From Smallanthus sonchifolius (taxonomy: Eukaryota; Streptophyta; Magnoliopsida; Asterales; Asteraceae): a stretch of DNA of 64,000 bases. This document shows positions 20,660 through 31,015 of this stretch, one piece after another (the stretch's first letter is position 1; the number at the start of each line of letters is the position of its first letter). Made by a program: the position numbers and the translations under genes. The notes beneath the pieces are model-generated. The model worked only from the letters and a program-made list of their open reading frames with translations. It had not been told where the DNA came from and did not search any database. The DNA is taken from assembly GCA_023525975.1 (NCBI GenBank), contig CM042034.1, positions 61,764,279 through 61,828,278 on the forward strand, read 5' to 3'.

Positions 20660-20765
20660 ACAATCCCAGCAAGGATCCAAGAGGCTATGAGGTTGAAAGG
20701 ATAGTCAGCCACATGCAAAAGCTTCAGCAACAAAGACAGTAAGAGAATTTCGGTAGCGTCAGTCT

Positions 20766-20773
20766 AGGGGGAG
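20766..20773 (+). other. Polypurine tract of copia-type element
   Basis: AGGGGGAG directly before the 3' LTR; it serves as plus-strand primer for reverse transcription. Confidence 0.9.
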
Positions 20774-20775
20774 TT

Positions 20776-21473
20776 TGTAGAAACAAAGAATGATGGCTAC
20801 AAAATTCTAAGTACAAATACAACTGATCTCACAATGTGCTGCTGATCAACAAACTGCTGCGGACAAGCTTATCTGCTGCGGATACTTGTTCTCCTGCTGA
20901 AGAACAAATCTGCTGCGGATAGCTTTATCTGCTGAAGACCAATGTTGCTGCGACATCATTCTCATTCTTGCCGCTGATAGCTGTGTTCCTTGAAGACAAA
21001 TCGTTGCAGCTGACTATCCATGCCAAGCGTCACTGACAACTTTCTGCAAAAGTAACTGACACACTCAAAGCAGAAGGAACCTCAATGGTGCAACCAATAA
21101 CGGACGACAATGCTCTTCCCCGAGCATGCAAACAATGATGAATAAAGCAAACGCTTCAATAAAGTTAGCTAGTTTAGCTTTAACGTGTATTATTAGCTTT
21201 TGTATAAAAGATCAACGGTCTGTGTTCAATCTGATCCTTAGAATCAAGGGTCTGTCTTGATTCTAAGTTAGTATAAATACTGTGTAAACACTTCATTGTA
21301 AGTGTGCTTTTTCGAATTAGAGTTTTCACTTGTAATCGTTTATTCACTAAGCTTAATACAACAGTGTTCTTATCAGTATTCTTTCTGTCTACTCGATTGT
21401 AATTGTGTAGTTGTTATTGTTTCCGCCAATCTCAACTAAGAACAGAACCATCTTGTAATTTCACGATCCTACA
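20776..21473 (+). repeat. 3' LTR of copia-type element
   Basis: It matches 15308-16021 almost base for base. Differences include a 16-base deletion at the palindromic site (about 20944) and roughly ten substitutions, most of them transitions. Confidence 0.94.
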
Positions 21474-22864
21474 GAACGTATCCTGATCATGTGATCATAC
21501 ACTAGCAAGTTTGGAGTTCGAGCAAGAGGACAGTTACCGGACAAGACTTGGGTCTACCTGACAGTGAGTTTCTAATCCCCTACTTTTAAAATGTTTTACT
21601 ATTTTGGGGCTATCGTACATACTTTCAAGAGATGTTAATATATTTAATCGTGTTAAGGGTTGCGGTTTCTAACCCAAAGGGTTTTGATATAAAATGATCA
21701 CTAAGGAGGCATAGGGTCATTGCTGAGTTCTTAGGCAAACGTGAGTTAAAGATACGAGTTAATAATGTATAACGTGTTGAGGGTTGGACAGGGGGGGGTC
21801 AGGCTTTAAGCTAAATGCATACGATTGCATGTGGGATAAATATTGTCCTAATGCTATGTGTGAGGTAAAGGTGTGGTTAACAAGTCATATAAGTGTAATA
21901 TGATATTATATGTGTATATTTGTGTTGTATGTTTAGTGTCGTTGTCCTCGTGGCACGAAGAGTATTGTGTTTGCATCGTTGTCCTTATGACACGACAAAC
22001 GGGATTGTGAAGGACGAGTTCCTTCGGGAAGTCACCAATGGTGACATTTATTTAACAGGTTAATGATGAGCTCGGGGTGTGTTAATGCCATGACGAGGGT
22101 GCATTGATGAGGTATGTGTTTGCATACTTATTATATTTGGTTAAATTTGCATGCAAGTGTGGAGTTCTATTTGTTGTGCATGGGATGATGTTAAAGTGAT
22201 ATAATTAATGTGAAGTGTGGATAACCTTATGGTGATATTTAGAGTTAGAGTGACTGTGGTGCTGGGATTTTAAGGCGCTATTTACAACTGTTGTGTCAGT
22301 TGATTGCGAAAGCCTTGGTCAAGGCTGAGTAAGTCAATGTCTAGGGGTTAGGGTGGTTAATTAGGTTTTTGAGTTAATATGGGTTGTACGTTATGAGCTA
22401 CTAAGGTTGTAAGTTCGAGTCATGTCGATGGAACTTACTGGATTAAAGTTATGGTATGGGTTTTGGGAGGAACCTTTTGAGGTATCATGGGATAACGGAG
22501 GTGATCTATAAGATAACTATGTATAAAACTATTTTCTAACGACCAAAGGGTCTCGAGTAAAGAGAAACAACTTTTATGATGAGATGGATTTTAATTAAAT
22601 TTAACTATTAGAACTCACTCAGCGTAGCTGACTTTGTTTGTACGTTAGATTGTTTTGCAGATGAGCTTGGTGATCGACGTACCTTGGCTTGGGACAGCAT
22701 TATTCGGATCCGATGTGCAGGCATTCGTGAGGTAAGTTTGATAACGATAATAATTAATGTTTTTTGTAAGACTTCCGCTGTAATTTGAGTAATAATAAGT
22801 GTATTTTAAAGAGAATAACCCGTTATGAGAACCAATTGTAGGATGCCCGGGTTGGGGTCTTACA
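21474..22864 (+). repeat. Plus-strand gypsy LTR remnant (3' part)
   Basis: It ends ...GGGGTCTTACA at 22864. It shows the same ordered landmarks as the other gypsy LTRs here, in plus orientation: donor-like GTGAGTTT (21564), tRNA-like module (about 22345-22430, with box-B-like AGTTCGAGTCA), GAACTCACTCAGC (22611-22623), acceptor TTTTGCAG (AG at 22659-22660) and ACTTCCGC (22771-22778). No primer binding site follows; Athila-like gag begins instead, so it is a solo or 3' LTR inserted there. Its start lies left of the copia insertion and is not resolved. Confidence 0.65.
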
Positions 22865-23480
22865 TGCTTCATGCAGTGACTCTCCATCATCATGGAGAAA
22901 AGCATGGATCTTGTTCCGGTATTGAGTGATTCTAGACAATGGAATATACTTCAACAAAAACTTCTTGGACATGATGGCCCAAGTAGTGATGGAGCCGGCT
23001 AGTAGTGAGCTCAGCCAGGCTCTGGCCTTTCCCCATAAAGAGAATGGAAACAGTCTCAGCTTGACTGTTTCTACGAAACACTGTTGATACGGAAAGTATC
23101 ACACACTTCTAGGGACTATGAGAATGAGCATTCGGGTCTTCATCGGTAAGACCATTGAACTGACATGTGTTTTGAATAACTGAAATGATTTGGGGTGGAA
23201 TTTGGAAGTTTTTTGCCTCTACCGTTGGTCTTGCCACACTTCAGCGTGCCTCTTTCGGTGACGGTTTTACATAGTTAGCAATCGTCCTTTGATCTGCCAT
23301 TGGTAACACTTCTACTTCTTCTTCTAGGTGGATCTCCTCTTTTGAATGTTCTTCCTCCTTGACTCATGCTTCAATGTTCTCCTTCTGGTGCTTAGGAACT
23401 CGCACTCGGGTTTAGCAAATGGCGGTGTTAGTTTGCACGAAGATGATCTAAGCATACACGAACCCAAAAAACACTAAGGA
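22865..23480 (-). pseudogene. Athila/Tat-like gag remnant
   Basis: Minus-strand conceptual translation near 22865-22960 gives SKKFLLKYIPLSRITQYRNKIHAF followed by DGESLHEA in pieces, which resembles the Athila gag segment FLKKYFP...LRNDI...DGESLYEAWERF. The right-hand part (23090-23300) recalls the gag N-terminus but is full of stops. A degenerate Asp-tRNA-like primer site at 23591-23608 (minus strand TGGCACAGTTTCAAGGGA) supports Athila. The gag is cut at 22864 by an LTR insertion. Confidence 0.55.
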
Positions 23481-23590
23481 AACTATCTTAAAGGCTCAAA
23501 TAGCATGTGTGGCACATGCAAGTTAAACTAAATACAACAAAATGAACAATGGTTAAACTACTAACTTGGATGGTTTTTAGGATAACTGTA

Positions 23591-23608
23591 TCCCTTGAAA
23601 CTGTGCCA
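23591..23608 (-). other. Degenerate primer binding site of Athila-like remnant
   Basis: By my alignment the minus strand matches 13 of 18 positions of the usual Athila Asp-tRNA site, and most mismatches are C-to-T or G-to-A type. The position, upstream of the gag remnant, is right. Confidence 0.4.
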
Positions 23609-24039
23609 AAAACTTGGCATGCAATTCGTAACATAAATAATTAGGAAATTCATTGCACATGTTTTGATTTAAATTGGTAATCAACAAGAACCAAACTATA
23701 TATGTATAGGAAAGTATATCTATCACAACGCAGTACAATAAAGTAATAAGAATCGGATATCAATCCTTGTGTACGATAGCTCCTAATACTAGACCCCCTG
23801 TCAATATTCAACGATGAAAGGAGGATTGTTTAGACACTAATCTTGGACTCGAAAAACAAAGAACGGAGTTTAGAAAGCTTTTAGAAATTAAATTCAAAAG
23901 ATAACGTTAGACTCGAATCATCTAAGTTGAAATGACAGATAGGATTGACTTGTTATGAAAAATGTTTCTAAAGATTAAATGAAGGACAAAACAATGGGTG
24001 AAGTGCTAGAACAGATGTAACCCAAACAAAGTATTAATT
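23609..24039. other. Probable Athila LTR fragment, no gene
   Basis: AT-rich DNA following the degenerate primer site. With 28556-29240 it probably formed one LTR before the insertion at 24040. I see no coding sequence. Confidence 0.35.
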
Positions 24040-24529
24040 TGTAACATCTCGAGTTTTTCCAACTAAACGGGATTATTTTGTGTATATGTTGTATATAGGG
24101 GGCGGAAAAGTTACGGGATTCATTTCTATGTAAACAAACTCTAAAGGGTGACGAGAAATTAACGTGAAGTAATGGGATTTTATTAAAATCGTGAAACGGG
24201 TCAAGCCCGGGGAACCGGTGGCGCGTGGAGTCCAAGGCCGGCCCACGGGAGAAGCACCGTTAGGGTGCAGCGCAAATGGGAAGACCACATTTGCATCATA
24301 CCGCAGGCGAGAGCATGGGAGGAAGAAAGGGAGGTCGTTCTTCACACAACGAGTTCGTTCCGAGGTATTCGCGTGTCCAGTAATCATTTATAAACTATAT
24401 TACGCTGCGATAGGTACACTTGCCTATTACGCTGTGATAGGTACACTTGCCTATTGTGTGTGTTTTTAAGTTAAAGTAATTGTCATTTATAAATTTAAAA
24501 CCTGATCTCGTGAAACCACTCTAAAACAA

Positions 24530-24536
24530 ATATATA

Positions 24537-24572
<36 letters not shown>
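24530..24572. repeat. (TA)n microsatellite
   Basis: TA run, once interrupted. Further TA runs at 24945-24977 and 25083-25099 lie inside the same LTR. Confidence 0.93.
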
Positions 24573-24573
<1 letters not shown>

Positions 24574-24615
24574 TATTATAAACATGACACATCACTCCCA
24601 CACAATTCACACTAT

Positions 24616-24646
<31 letters not shown>

Positions 24647-24943
24647 TTAAGAAGTGTTGCCAAGCTCCGGTTCGCGTGCGAGAGTCCAGTTCTTAGAAAA
24701 TCGTTCGCAAATTGCCGTAGACAGTGCCGAGGTAAGGTTTCCGAACACTCTGAGGTTCCTTTGTGCAAACCTAAGATAGGTTTATTGATTATGATAATAG
24801 CAAATATGATTTAGGGTTATCTCAAGGTGTTGATTGCTATATTGGTTTTAAAAGGAGGTTTTGGCTGAAGTGAGTTCCTCTGAACTATGCTTTATAAAAT
24901 ATTTTATAAATGATTCTTGTTTGAAATCCCAATATCATCCGTG

Positions 24944-24979
<36 letters not shown>

Positions 24980-25356
24980 TGTCATAAGTAATTATTATGG
25001 CCATGGATTGGGTGGTACTGACGAGCGAGAACTGATCCTCTCGTATTTGGCTAGACTTGTATCCGGAAACCAGGGAGTCGACTATATATATATATATATG
25101 TTGTAGACTTAGAACCCGAGTAAAGGTGAGGTTACTAGGTGATGGTTTGGGATGGATGATTATTAGATCCAGGCCGAGTAAACGAGGTGTTCTTGTATCA
25201 CGTATACAAGTAGTGAAAATTATGATTTTGTTTATGAACTCACCAGCTTTATGTTGATCTAAATATTTTCAAATGCTTTTGAGCATAGGTGACCACTAGC
25301 TTGTAGTTGGTAATCCAGGAGACATACATGTGTTTTGGGATAGGGATGACTGAGTG

Positions 25357-28269
25357 TAGAGGTGCACAAATCGGTTTTTTTTTGGAACCGGATCCGGTTC
25401 GGATCCGGACCGGTTCCGTCAAAGTTGGTCAATAACCGGATCCATTAGAACCGGTTCCGGTTCGGATCCGGTTCCGGGTGTGGAGACTTGGAACCTATTG
25501 GGACCGGTTCGGATATTTAGAACCGGACCGGTTAAAAAAAACCGGTTCCACCGGTTCCGAAAAAAAAAAATTAAAAATTAACAAAGATACACTATAAAAT
25601 ACATGTTTTATTTATTTTGTAGATTTTTTTAAGTTATTTAACAATAGTTCGTACAAAAAAAATACAAAAAACATAATTGAATCACAAAGCATTAATTATT
25701 TATTATGTTTTCAATATTCTTCGTCGTAGTCTTTGTAACATCGGTTTTCATTCTTCTTCGCTTGAGATACGTTGGGCTTCATCGTAAGCTTGTTCTTCGT
25801 CCGAAAGTGGAGTCGCCGCCCCATGTTCTACTTCGAATTCATGTATTTCTTGTTCAACGTCAAGCTCGCCTTCTAATTTTGCAACATGTTGTACACGTTC
25901 GGCGGCATCAAAATGGTCCTTCAAGCAAATACACATCTCCATAGATTCCGGTGTAAGCCTCGTTCTTCGAATAGATAAAACCCTGCCACTAAGAGAAAAA
26001 GCGGATTCCGAAGCTACCGTGGAAGCTTGGACGGTTAGTAGGTCACGGGCCATTGCGGCTAGAACGGGATATTGGGATTCCCTTCCTTGCCACCAACTCA
26101 AGATATCAAAGTTTTCAAACTCTTCGGATCTTAGAGTAGAAATAAAGTCGGTTGCTTGATATCTCCCAAGCTCGCTACTTGGTGTGGTTCCACGAGCTTG
26201 TTTAGTATTTTCGTTTCTTAAAGTGTTAAATAAATTTAGCATCGGGTTCCTTGAACTACTAGAAGTTGAACCCGAACCCATTGATTCACGTATGTTTGAT
26301 GGATCACCACTTCCACCATATTTGCGTAAATAATAATCAAACATATTATTAAAAGCCGAATTGAAATCCCTTATTGCATTTGATTCAAAATTTGGGTCTT
26401 CCTCGAACATATTTAAATCATCCGATATTGATCCAATTAATGTTTCAACACCGGTTACATTAATCGTTGGGTTTAAGGCGGCCGAACATGTAACAACGGC
26501 CGGCATTTCTGAAAAATATTTTTTAAATTTAGCTTTCATAGGTTTTACCATTTTTTCAAAAATAGTGCCGTGATATTCAAACTCTTTTAATTTATTACAT
26601 ATTAAGTATAATTGTTGAAGTATTAGCGAAGACGTGGGATAATAAACTCCCGATAAACATGTAGTTGCATTTTTAAAAACCTCAAGCAAATTAGTTAGTT
26701 TCTCGATCATATCCCAACTTATATTATCAAATTTTTGTAAACAACGTTTCTTTTGCACAAGTTCATCATGGAAATGTTTTAAAGTAATTCTTTGCCTTAA
26801 GGCCGATTCAAACATTTTCCAAGTCGAGTTCCATCTAGTAGGTACGTCCCAATTCGGACCTAAAAAGATGGAATCCGTTTGTTGGCACAAGTTTCTATAG
26901 TTTATATATCTTTTTTTGCTTGTGCTAAAAACTTCACGTAACATCACTTTAAAATTTTCTTTTACGTCTCTTATTTCTTGGACGTTTAGACCGTATTGCA
27001 CAACCAAGTTAATGATGTGTGCAACACATCGACTATGAAAAAAAACACCGTTACAAGGCGGTTCATATTTTATTTTTAATTTTTCGACCGCGTTTGTGTT
27101 ATTTGAAGCGTTATCAAAAGATATTGAAAATATTTTCGGTTGAATTTTATAAGTTTGAATTACCGAGTCTAAAATATAAAATAAGTTTTCACCGGTATGT
27201 GGATATCCAAAATAATCAAACGCAATCGTACGCTTCATCATTTGCCACGACTCCGGTTGAACCCAATGTGCGGTAACGCAAAGGTACGATTCGGGTAAAC
27301 CATGTGGAGCGGACCAAACGTCCGTTGTTAAGTTAATGCCGGTATTTAATTTTTCAAAACCTAAAATTAATTCTTTTTTGGCTCTTTTCCACATTTTTAA
27401 ACAATCTCTTCTCAAAGTAGAACGACTTACATTTGTGTAATTCGGTTGAAGCGTCTCTTGTATCATCCTCGTCAAGCGCGGATTATCAAAATGATCAAAA
27501 GGCAAGCCTTCTTGAATGACGAAATGTGCCATTCTCTCACGAACACTTTCGACATTGTATTGCCAAACTCCTCCATCCCTACCAATTTGAGTTTGATTTT
27601 CACCTTCTTGAGTGTGTCTTGCGTGACTAGCAATATGTTTCCTTAAACTGCTATTTCCCGCCGCAGCTAAAAGTTTACCACAACGTTTGCAACGAGCCTT
27701 TTGCGAGCCGTACGACATTTCGCATAAATCGAAATAAGCCCATATTTCTTGGTTTCGGGAGCAAGGAAGTATTGACACAACCGTAACATCGCTAGTAGAA
27801 CCACCAACCGAATTTTGAGTGCTTGCGGAAGCGGAAGCCATGAGAGCGTTTTTTCTTTTGCTTAACGTGAGCGTTTTTTTGCGTTTTGAGAGCGTTTTTG
27901 AGTTTTGAGAGCTAGAATGTTGTGGTGAACTAACACAAACACCCAATACCTATTTATACTAAATTTCAATCCTTAAAAACAAAAAAAAAACAAAAAAACG
28001 GCCATAAAACGGCTATATAGCCGTTTTTTTTTAACCCCAACGGCTAGAACCGGTTCCGAACCGGTTCCAAAATGTCCGAAAAAAACCGGTTCCAAAAAAT
28101 CCGATTTTTATCCGATTTTTAACCGGTCCGTCAAAAAACCCAGAACCGGTCCCGGAACCGGCGGTTCTCATAATATCCGGACCGGTTCTAAAAAAACCGG
28201 TTCTCACCGGATCCGGTTTCGGATAATCCATCGGATCGGTTCCGGTTCCGGTTCTTTTGTGCACCTCTA
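25357..28269 (-). mobile_element. Complete hAT DNA transposon
   Basis: The 14-base perfect terminal inverted repeats (TAGAGGTGCACAAA ... TTTGTGCACCTCTA) are flanked by the eight-base target duplication actgagtg (25349-25356 and 28270-28277), the hallmark of hAT elements. The 2913-base element holds one uninterrupted transposase frame. Both subterminal regions (25370-25560 and 28030-28260) are packed with GGAACCGG / CCGGTTCC motifs, the usual type of subterminal transposase binding sites. Everything needed for an autonomous element appears intact. Confidence 0.96.
25748..27946 (-). CDS. hAT transposase (BED finger, Ac/RICESLEEPER type)
   Basis: 732 codons without interruption. An N-terminal BED-type zinc finger lies at residues about 60-112 (CKRCGKLLAAAGNSSLRKHIASH). 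The RNase H-like core starts with LTTDVWSAPHG and SISFDNASNNTNAV; a late catalytic region and the conserved C-terminal dimerisation block (FDILSWWQGRESQYPVLAAM, TVASESAFSLSGRVL) follow. Length and order fit active hAT transposases, which excise and reinsert DNA carrying their inverted repeats. The first Met (27944-27946) may not be the real start; a Met about 35 residues later (MASASASTQN) also fits. The promoter would lie between there and the right TIR. Confidence 0.95.
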   Translation of the reverse strand: MGVCVSSPQHSSSQNSKTLSKRKKTLTLSKRKNALMASASASTQNSVGGSTSDVTVVSILPCSRNQEIWAYFDLCEMSYGSQKARCKRCGKLLAAAGNSSLRKHIASHARHTQEGENQTQIGRDGGVWQYNVESVRERMAHFVIQEGLPFDHFDNPRLTRMIQETLQPNYTNVSRSTLRRDCLKMWKRAKKELILGFEKLNTGINLTTDVWSAPHGLPESYLCVTAHWVQPESWQMMKRTIAFDYFGYPHTGENLFYILDSVIQTYKIQPKIFSISFDNASNNTNAVEKLKIKYEPPCNGVFFHSRCVAHIINLVVQYGLNVQEIRDVKENFKVMLREVFSTSKKRYINYRNLCQQTDSIFLGPNWDVPTRWNSTWKMFESALRQRITLKHFHDELVQKKRCLQKFDNISWDMIEKLTNLLEVFKNATTCLSGVYYPTSSLILQQLYLICNKLKEFEYHGTIFEKMVKPMKAKFKKYFSEMPAVVTCSAALNPTINVTGVETLIGSISDDLNMFEEDPNFESNAIRDFNSAFNNMFDYYLRKYGGSGDPSNIRESMGSGSTSSSSRNPMLNLFNTLRNENTKQARGTTPSSELGRYQATDFISTLRSEEFENFDILSWWQGRESQYPVLAAMARDLLTVQASTVASESAFSLSGRVLSIRRTRLTPESMEMCICLKDHFDAAERVQHVAKLEGELDVEQEIHEFEVEHGAATPLSDEEQAYDEAQRISSEEE

Positions 28270-28555
28270 ACTGAGTGCATGTTCTTGTGTAACCGTAAGG
28301 CTTGAGTGAATGACACGTTCTTGGGAACTATAAGACAAGAGTTATTTGTGTTTCTGGTAGAACAATATGTTGTACTCCTAGTGAGTCCTTATTGTAAAAC
28401 AATAATTTATGTGAAATAAATGACTTTAAGTCTTCCACTGTGTATTTTTGGTATCAACGTCACAGTAACCAGAAGCCGAACTTCTGACCGGTATGTAGTT
28501 ATCTGACAAACGAAATGTTTTATCTTACAAAAGAGCGGTGAATAAATCCCTTCTC

Positions 28556-29250
28556 ATAGAATCACAAAAATTAAAAAGCCTAACTACAAACTTACCATCA
28601 ATAAACGTAATCTGAACTCATACCTCTTAATTCATAAGATTTCTAAATATCAAATTGATAGGAATTGATTGAGATTAAACTATAATAACCCCTAAAATAA
28701 ATTAGGTTTCCCTTTAACTAAAAATCTATATTTTAGAGTTCAAAAACCATGATCTCAAAGACAATTTCAAGAAAAGCATTGGTCTAATTCTTTCATCAGT
28801 AGTATAACACTCTCTACAAAGAGATATTCTTGTGATCATATAACATCTCTGCAGAAACCCTAGAAATACAAACAACAATTGGAAAGAAAAACCTATCGAT
28901 TAAAGAGGCTAAAGCATGGGTGGGTCAGAGGAGGACGTTTTTAGGGTTTGAAGATCTTGAATGTATCGTGTTTCCATCTGCGATTCGAATATTTTAGAGT
29001 GCGTATGTTCAAATCGAAATTGTTGCATTATATTGGTTACCTTGGTGATATTGGGCACTAACGAACGCAACTCGTAAACCTTCGTTCTGCCTCTCCTGTT
29101 CCGGTCGAAGATCATACTTGCTTTAAATTCGTCAATAACCAACATTATTTCTTAGGGTTAACGATATAAATATGATACCTGAGCGAGGAAGGTATCAATG
29201 AGTTCTTGCTGATAATTTATTTTGAGTTTTAATAACACCTTCTTTCAAGG
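28556..29250. other. AT-rich DNA, probable rest of Athila-like LTR
   Basis: No coding domain is recognised. A 78-codon minus frame at 28909-29145 has no family I can name. The sequence resumes the context broken at 24039. Confidence 0.35.
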
Positions 29251-30326
29251 CAGGCTCAACCATTTTAGAGGTCTAAAGCGAAGAAAAATGTAGGGCCCTT
29301 TTCCAAAATATATTTTTTTTCTTTTGATCAAAAGAGAATTATATAAGGACTTAATCAATCTAGCACCTAATCAATTTAGCACAAAAAATGAACAACAGTT
29401 TCTGTGAATAAACATATTAATAATTCGACAAAAACTCAATTATTTTACAATCTCATATGCTGTATTGCATGAATTATTAACACAAAAGGCTCAATTAAGA
29501 AACTAAAACAATTAACACAAAAAAGGTCCTACCAAAAGCTTAGAAGCAATCAAAACATGTTAAAGTATCAACAAGTTTAGCAGCAATTGAGCTGAAATGG
29601 CAATCAAATTTAGCAGCAACCAAAATTGTTACATTTCCTATAAATTCCAACTTGATTTTCTGTAAAACATTGTGCATTCAAAATCAAATTCAAGTCATTT
29701 TTAAAAGCACATAAACAAAGAAAACCATGATATATACATAAAAAGCATATGATTACTATCGTTTTTGGGATAATCACAGGCTTCTCGTATACCTCCTTCC
29801 ACGAATGATGCAAGTGAAGTTGATGACTATCGTTCTTTCCATCTTCCATTTTTCAAACCTAAATAACAAAAAATCTATAAACTGGACATCAAAAAAGACA
29901 AAGAACTTCGAAGTGAAAACAAATAATTGAGGATCTCCGGTCTCAAGATAAACAATTGAATAACTTCGAAGTGATACATACCTGAACGGCTGAATCTGAT
30001 AATCATGACTCCTAATCGATTGTAAGTTGTAACCTTAGGGCATCGTCACATGTGTGACAATGCGGCCTCACTCAGGACGCCGAGCGCTGGTTGATCTCCA
30101 CATCGATTGGTGCGCCGGTAGATCACCCCATAGTTCATCGATTGTGCATTTATGTGTGAAAATTCAAAACGAGCGCCTAGTGATAAAATCCTGCTGCTTC
30201 CGACGTTCCAGTTTATTTTTCTTAATTGTGCTCCAGCCCAACAAAAGCCCAAAACATATAAAATACTTTTATAAAAATAGAGGCCTTAAGTTTTTGGTGG
30301 TTTCTTGGCCTATTGGTCCGGCCCTG
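29251..30326. mobile_element. Probable non-autonomous hAT element
   Basis: The left end CAGGCTCAACCATTTTAGAGGTC and the right end reversed CAGGGCCGGACCAATAGGCC both resemble the CAGGGCCGGC-type ends of plant hAT elements. A CCTTCTTC/T repeat lies by both ends (30327-30334, and 29238-29245 with five extra bases), so the target duplication is uncertain. There is no transposase. Confidence 0.5.
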
Positions 30327-30706
30327 CCTTCTTCCTTTCTCTGAGTACTTTAGCTTCAGTGGTAAGATCCAGTACTGTGGCGGTGGCGGTGGCTGTGGAA
30401 TCAAGACGTGGCCGCATAGAGGAATCGTCATCGTTGTCGGTATAGAGAAAAAGATGAGAGACAGAGGAGAGAGAAGATCAGATTTCTTGCAACCGACATC
30501 CACAATGAATCCGTATTGAATGACTTCCAAGAATACACCCCTAAAATCATGGGAGAGAGATTGGATTGATTTCTTGTACATTTAGGAGGGGTGGGGGGGG
30601 GGGGTGTGGAAGCAAAAAAATGTCTACTTAATAAAGTGACATTTGGCTATGTAGATATTGATTTATTAGGATAAATGAAGATGATATTTTAAGTTTAGAT
30701 AAAGTA
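30327..30706. other. Spacer with poly-G run
   Basis: A G-run of about 13 bases at 30593-30605 lies in otherwise unremarkable DNA. No gene is seen. Confidence 0.6.
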
Positions 30707-30900
30707 TACACCAATACAACGTAATGTTATTTTTTGTATTTTTTGTAAATTCGTAAGTGTAAGAGAGTTTACACCATTGTAATTTTCTTTGGAAAAATAT
30801 AATTTTTATGTTTTCAGCAAATATTTACACTAGTGTAAACTCCCCTTACCCTTACGAATTTATAAAAATTCAAAATAGAACATGACGTTTTATTGGTGTA
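30707..30900. mobile_element. Hairpin MITE, about 194 bases
   Basis: The ends are TACACCAATA ... TATTGGTGTA. The two arms pair over about 75 bases (AATTCGTAAG-GTAAG...GTTTACAC on both arms), with a short loop. The target duplication may be TA. Confidence 0.75.
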
Positions 30901-31015
30901 ACAATGTTATTCAATCCAAAAAAAATAACTATTTGAATCGATTTTGGCGGAATTAATACACTAAAAATGAGTTAACAATGAAATCTTACCCTGAATATAT
31001 GTGTATATATATATA

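Larger units (their letters stand above)
15308..21473 (+). mobile_element. Copia-type LTR element with gag and accessory ORFs but no pol
   Basis: A complete insertion: 5' LTR 15308-16021, primer binding site 16024-16035, coding region 16131 to about 20740, polypurine tract 20766-20773, 3' LTR 20776-21473, and the target duplication gaacg at 15303-15307 and 21474-21478. By eye the LTRs differ at about ten positions plus one 16-base deletion in the 3' copy, so the insertion is young. The interior encodes gag with a zinc knuckle, a coiled-coil region and accessory domains. No protease, integrase, RT or RNase H motif exists in any frame, so it must rely on a partner element. Confidence 0.93.
24040..28555 (+). 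repeat. Plus-strand gypsy LTR split by the hAT insertion, U5 end truncated
   Basis: It starts TGTAACATCTCGAG. Landmarks: twin palindromes (GATAGGTACACTTGCCTATT, 24398-24455), a (CA)n run (about 24620-24646), a donor GAG|GTAAGG (GT at 24732-24733), GAACTCACCAGC (25236-25247), an acceptor CATAG (AG 25287-25288), then the hAT element, then TCTTCCACTG (28432 on). A stretch ending near 28555 is clearly homologous to 36590-36740 (the U5 side of element 4, opposite strand). The last 100 bases of U5 present in element 4 are missing. Confidence 0.65.

Noticed and set aside
24073..24469. Overlapping frames of 86-104 codons on both strands
   Set aside because: Inside a gypsy LTR leader, no domains, and frames on both strands overlap.
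28909..29145. 78-codon minus frame
   Set aside because: No recognisable family, no promoter or splice context, and it lies in probable LTR sequence.
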